Both the position numbers and the translations under genes were made by a program. A DNA stretch of 64,000 bases from Agelas oroides (Eukaryota > Porifera > Demospongiae > Agelasida > Agelasidae), in contig OX422184.1 in assembly GCA_949130485.1 (NCBI GenBank), positions 3,595,204 through 3,659,203 of the forward strand, read 5' to 3'. The notes beneath the pieces are model-generated. The model saw only the letters and a program-made list of their open reading frames with translations, was not told where the DNA came from and did not search any database. Below are positions 60,501 through 64,000 of this stretch, piece after piece. Every line of letters begins with the position of its first letter. Positions within the stretch are counted from its first letter, which is position 1.

Positions 60501-63078
60501 CCCCTCCATACATGTTTTGTATGGTGCAGCCAAATAAGCCAAGGGCGGGTGTTACAGCTAACCATTGTAAATACCTTAATGTTTCCTTCAATCCAGCATC
60601 TTATATGAGATCACACATGTCATTGCCACCTTTGTGGATCCTATTTCTGCTACTGGCTGTTGTTAGTGGAATTGCTGGACTTTGGTGGTTTGGTAAGTTT
60701 TCAGCTTATTGTGTCCCTACATTAATATGAAAAACAGTTCTCTAGATCTGTTATACCAACTTTAATCCTAAAACTTTGCCGATGTTAAACTTAGATGGAT
60801 AAACTTGACATCTGCTATACGTTTATCAATATCAATTCTACCCATGAGGTGTTTTCCACCTGGAGTGTTACTCCATCTATATAAATATAAGTCAGCATTC
60901 CTTATACAGGCTATCCCAGTATTGCTGTAGCTATTTTGACTGGGGTTGAGAACTCTCTCACCAATTTATTAGCATCAATGTGAAGAACAAACTAAAACTT
61001 TTTGCCACATATCTCACTAAAGCAAACTTCCAAGGCTTTAGGAATCTTGGAACTTGGACATTCACTTACCGTAAATTGAGAAAAGTTCACTGTTGAAACA
61101 TTTTCGTTGACAACGAAAATTAACCTCACGAAAATTTTGATGTGCACACAAAGACAGCCGTTTCGAATGCTCTGCTCTTGACTTTGTACACTGCTAGTCC
61201 TCATTCGCGATGTCAATTCGAAGCTACTTCAAGCCGAAGGGTGGTCTTCTGGATTCCGAAGGATCATTTTCAACATGTCTGCCAACGCAAGCGATCGCCC
61301 TGCAAACAAGGCAATGGAGAAGGCTATGAAGGTAAAAACGGGGGAGGCCTGGAAATGAGGCTAAGGCTTGGGCATATTATGCTCTAATTTTTCTCAATTA
61401 TGCTATGCTTCAAGACAACTATTTTATGCTTTTTCAACTGTGTCATTATCCTTAAATTATGCCCACTCAAAAGTTCATGATCATGCATCCATGCAAGCAT
61501 GATTGTTGTTTATCAATGGTTGTTTATTGTAGTCATAAATTGATGAAGACTGTAAATTGAGAGAAGACTCTCTTTGCATGTCTCAGAATATGCTTAGATC
61601 TACTCATGAATAAAGACAACTTCATAACTGTTCGTGAATATTGTTAACAACTCGTGAATAATGATAAGTTGCTGTTGCACAAGGCTCTAGTGTGCTTACG
61701 TTCGCAATTATGCTCGAATTACTAGTGCTGATTATGCTCAATTTTATGCCTAATATGCGCAAGCCTACCTGGCAACCATCTTCCTGTAGCCTCATTCCCA
61801 GGCTCTCCCCGTGCGAATGATAGCCCTCTTCCGCTTTTCCGTACTGCAAGTGACGGAAAGCTGGGCGGGGCCTGGGAACGAGGCTAATCTTCCTGTACTG
61901 GCAGTTTTGTGTGGGTTAGCTGGTCATTGCTAGTACTTGTACATTGCATCAAGTTTCACACCCAGTCACATGGAATAAGATGTCGTACCTGATGACTTTT
62001 TTGAGCCGGGACATATCTAGCACACAATTTTTGTGCATTATGCCTAATCTGCACATCAACTGGTCAACTGTGCCAATATGTGTTTATTGGTACTGTCTGT
62101 TGTGCCAGAATCTCATTTATTAGTGCCTTTATTTTAAGTGTCTTATCAGTGATGCCACATTACATTTGCCACAGGGCCATAGTCTAATCCATCACTGATG
62201 CACCACTCATCAACAACCTCTCCTCCAACCGGTAGGTATCTTGCATAACCTGTGTCCTGGAATGTACATACAAAAACTTAGAAACTCTTGAAGCACTTTA
62301 TGCACTGCACAGTAATGAGAAACCCTAAGAGCAATGAAAGAGTGTTAAACAACTTTAAGTACTCGGTGAGTAAACACCATTCCCTTCTTCTAGCCCCAAC
62401 TGCAAGTTCCTAAAAGGGTAATTTTATTTTCACTGGTTGAAGGACCCGTGATGAGTGTTTTCTACAATGTACTGTTCTCTTAGCCTCGTTCCCAGGCCCC
62501 ACCCAGCTTTCCGTCGCTTGCAGTATGCGCGCGGGGAGAGCCTGGGAACGAGGCTACAACTTTTTAGCCCTTAATTTTAACATTCCTGACCCAATTGTTT
62601 GTTGATGCACCATGCTTGAGCAGCACAGACCTAGCTATGTGGCTCGTCAGTGTTGCAAACACTCTTTGGAAATCTTTGCAGCATACAGATACCACTGCAC
62701 TGGTGTAAAACCATATTTTGCAGGCCTTACGTTTGTTTTTTGTTTGTTGTTGTAGTTGATGTTTTGTCTTTGTTTGTTTGTTTGTTTGTTTTACAGACCA
62801 TCACATAGCAAGTAAGCAGGATCTCTACACGATGCTTGCAAACATTGGAAACTGGCACTGGGCAGTCTCTCTGTACATATTTGGAGGTGCCAGAAGCAGC
62901 ACTTAGTAATCTAGTACATGAGGACCTGGAGAACAATGCTAGAAAAGGGAAGTGTTTAGCTGCATACATTGATCAGGGAAAAGCTTGCTGGGAGAAAGTC
63001 ATTGAGGTTGTTGCTGGTTATCCTTTTTATAAGAAGAAACTTGCTACACAGATTGCTCAGAAGTTTGGTGTTAATTGA
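42572..63078 (+). CDS. Gene B: peptidase fold + ROC/COR-like GTPase + Death + TM + Death
   Basis: Fourteen exons: 42572-43409, 44245-44337, 46106-46261, 47787-47987, 48231-48347, 49409-49609, 51924-54268, 54335-54395, 54470-54517, 54622-54909, 59556-59600, 59892-59996, 60597-60692, 62797-63078. All introns are GT-AG and phase 1 except one (54268, phase 0). Length is about 1624 aa. Residues 25-280 are the gene A peptidase fold (His65, Asp135, Ser239 in CHGSPV). A helical region follows (exons 2-6). Exon 7 is a GTPase: P-loop GPPRTGKTS 567-575, DTGGH 761-765, GTHKD with Thr852, then a COR-like region (VVICDPQVVFDSVTDLI). Exon 10 holds a Death-like domain (VLREAGFADAGWAELGLQLI, ASWEKLAEAI). Exon 13 is a membrane helix about 1509-1531 (LWILFLLLAVVSGIAGLWWF). 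Exon 14 is a second Death-like domain (YLEVPEAALSNLV, CWEKVIEVVAG). Two lesions: an in-frame TGA at 53789-53791 and one extra base near 62860-62863. ATTAAA near 63100 could be its poly(A) signal. The role is inferred as membrane-linked cell-death or immune signalling. Confidence 0.8.
49825..50941. mobile_element. TAGTGATGGGCGATACC element with nested foldback insert
   Basis: Outer terminal inverted repeats of 17 bp, TAGTGATGGGCGATACC and its complement, bound 1117 bp. Inside, CGATACCG/TATCGATA repeats recur near both ends. A second element, 50147-50874, with TAGTCTCGTGCCCAGACC and GGGTCTGGGCATGAGACTA ends, is inserted within it. It lies in intron 6 of gene B. The termini suggest a hAT-type origin, but no 8-bp duplication is seen. 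Confidence 0.7.
51281..51648. mobile_element. hAT-like MITE with 8-bp TSD
   Basis: Termini CAGTGGCGTAGCCA and TGGCTACGCCACTG. A perfect 8-bp duplication CTTTCATG lies at 51273-51280 and 51649-51656. The inner part is GC-rich with GCCCGGGC repeats. It lies in intron 6 of gene B, about 270 bp before the GTPase exon. Confidence 0.9.
56306..56572 (+). CDS. Small repetitive basic protein in the TIR element (hypothetical)
   Basis: Single open frame of 88 aa starting ATG, rich in Lys and Arg. It consists of about five imperfect repeats of 14-19 residues built on YWKNPEKKRASS, with variants YLRNKESKRQAS and YWEDPKTKRASS. Tandem NPEKKRA-type repeats of this kind occur in many uncharacterised sponge and cnidarian proteins, some attached to transposon-encoded proteins (recollection, not checked). 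It lies in an intron of gene B, on the same strand. It could be a cargo frame, a fragment of a longer transposon protein, or not translated. Confidence 0.4.
   Translation: MRNVHKKRARDKQNYLRNKESKRQASRNKYWKNPEKQRASSRAYSLTSYWKNPEKKRASSHTRYWEDPKTKRASSHTRYWEDPETTVP
56746..57442. repeat. Inverted repeat with A/C-skewed spacer
   Basis: About 140-bp arms, 56746-56890 and 57306-57442, are near-identical in inverse orientation; AAAGTTTGCCAAACGCAAAC pairs with GTTTGCGTTTGGCAAACTTT. The 400-bp spacer and left flank are extremely A/C-rich on the plus strand with very little G. It lies within the 4.16-kb element. The open frames on each arm are mirror images and probably not genes. Confidence 0.88.
57760..58223. 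mobile_element. piggyBac-like MITE (TTAA ends)
   Basis: TTAA at 57760-57763 and 58220-58223 flank termini CTCATTGCAC(GCG) and GTGCAATGAG. Two copies of a GGCCACTTTAGTGGCC-type hairpin lie in inverse orientation near 57781 and 57824. No coding frame. It lies in the 4.16-kb intronic element. Confidence 0.75.
60421..60540. repeat. 60-bp tandem duplication
   Basis: Two adjacent 60-bp units, 60421-60480 and 60481-60540, differ at about nine positions and share ATGGTGCAGCCAAAT. They end 56 bp before the transmembrane exon of gene B. Confidence 0.9.
61364..61768. mobile_element. AT-rich TIR element (TTATGC-rich)
   Basis: The left end GGCTTGGGCATATTATGC is mirrored at the right by GCCTAATATGCGCAAGCC. 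ATTATGC-type motifs recur through the element. It lies in the last intron of gene B. Confidence 0.55.
61787..61886. mobile_element. Foldback MITE (TAGCCTCG family), 9-bp TSD
   Basis: A 100-bp element with termini TAGCCTCATTCCCAGGC and GCCTGGGAACGAGGCTA, flanked by a perfect 9-bp duplication ATCTTCCTG at 61778-61786 and 61887-61895. It lies in the last intron of gene B. Confidence 0.93.
62481..62556. mobile_element. Foldback MITE (TAGCCTCG family)
   Basis: A 76-bp element, TAGCCTCGTTCCCAGGCC to GCCTGGGAACGAGGCTA, with the family core GTCGCTTGCAGTATGC. The flanks show no clear duplication. It lies in the last intron of gene B, 240 bp before the final exon. Confidence 0.85.
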
Positions 63079-64000
63079 TATTCCGAAGACAAATACATTA
63101 TTAAAGAATTTTTTTGTAGAGAACCATGCAGTCTATATTTACTTGAAGGTTGGGGCTGAAAGCTTGCCCCATGTGGGAACTGCTCTTGTCCTTTAATTTA
63201 CGCCAACTAGAGGCAGCTTTAGCAATTACCTGATTGTGAGGTGAGAGAAACTTAGGCCTTCATAACTCCTAGTGAGAGCAAGCTTGCAGCCCTTAAAACG
63301 TTTTATGGACACAAGAATCATGTCACTGTTGTACATAACAACATACCATGTATTGGAACTATCACTTATCTGATGACATTTGTGCCTACAGCATGCACTC
63401 ATGTGCTACAGTTGTGATTGTGCAGTTCCTATAGAACTAGACCCAAGATGTGGAAGAAAATAAAAACAACAACATTTTAGGAAAGTTACACCCCCTTAGG
63501 AGTGATGGTCTCAATTATTGCTCTGCAAACTGTCATCTTACCAACAGTCCTTGCAATTGCCTCCCACGCACTAACAGCATTCACCAGCAGATTGTTATTA
63601 TATAGGGTTCGCAACTTGGAATACGAAAGCACTGCAATGAACGATTTCATGCGCTCGGTGAAACACTGTGCTCAAGTCCTAATCGTGGGTGCACATTGCG
63701 TTGACTGGAGCTGTACGTTTTCCGACAGTGACGTAATGAAAAATTTTCGTTTCCGGTCAAATTTTGGTCACGAAACTTTTCAAGGCTCACATGTTTCTCT
63801 AAGCTGTAGCTAGTCAAAGCGTAGAAAGTTGCTGTTGTTTAGTCAACTTTAGAGAACGTTTGTGATGATATTTCAAGAGTGAAAGTGACTGCCGACCTAC
63901 TGCGTCAATTTCCGGAGCTGTGGTGGTTCCTACGGGATTCCAAGCCCAAGTGAGTTTGATCCTGCGCTACTTTGATATTAACTGTAGCCAGCCTAAGCTT
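63079..64000. other. 3' flank of gene B, nothing supported
   Basis: Contains ATTAAA near 63100 and AATAAA near 63458. The stretch 63570-63950 is richer in CpG and might be the promoter of a gene beyond the window. Open frames here lack recognisable domains or convincing splice structure. Confidence 0.5.

Noticed and set aside
63862-63950. Possible first exon ending at a GTGAGT donor
   Set aside because: A short open stretch before the donor (CCCAA-gtgagt) has no in-frame ATG and no recognisable domain; the window ends too soon to test it.

Overview
The window looks like nuclear DNA of an animal, most probably a sponge or another early-branching metazoan. The evidence is compact GT-AG multi-exon genes, a kinesin of the KIF7/KIF27 type, and large genes joining a protease-like domain, a ROC/COR-like GTPase and Death domains, a mixture typical of sponge and cnidarian gene repertoires. 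The phylum is inferred from architecture; no species marker is visible. Non-coding DNA makes up most of the window and is packed with small inverted-repeat (MITE-like) elements.

Layout. 1-4805: the end of a 192-bp satellite array, homogeneous to about 3840 with a 6-monomer (1153 bp) higher-order duplication, then decaying. 5983-23487 (minus): a 30-exon KIF7/KIF27-type kinesin, reconstructed exon by exon to an open 1543-residue protein. 23488-23594: a 107-bp GC-rich divergent promoter. 23595-28429 (plus): a two-exon short-chain dehydrogenase. 29252-38709 (plus): gene A, 9 exons, 739 aa, trypsin-like peptidase fold, helical region, coiled coil and C-terminal Death domain. 42572-63078 (plus): gene B, 14 exons, about 1624 aa, the same peptidase and helical region followed by a ROC/COR-like GTPase, a Death-like domain, a transmembrane helix and a terminal Death-like domain. 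The last 900 bases hold no gene I can support.

Genes A and B are tandem paralogues. Their first five exons match in order, length and intron phase, and then their C-termini diverge completely. Every intron of A, and all but one of B, is in phase 1, so the exons are interchangeable cassettes. This pair is the most interesting part of the window. It resembles an innate-immune or cell-death signalling system in which a protease-like module is coupled either directly, or through a GTPase and a membrane anchor, to Death adaptors. Gene B as given carries an in-frame TGA and a one-base frame disruption, so it is a recent pseudogene, a locus with sequence errors, or a gene with unusual processing.

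The repeats fall into recognisable families. One is a TAG-Y-CTCG foldback family with 9-bp target duplications, Mutator or Merlin-like. Others are pogo/mariner-like (TA), hAT-like (8 bp), Harbinger-like (TTA) and piggyBac-like (TTAA) elements. There are also long palindromes, a 54-bp minisatellite with 4-unit higher-order structure, and a 4.2-kb terminal-inverted-repeat element filling one intron of gene B.
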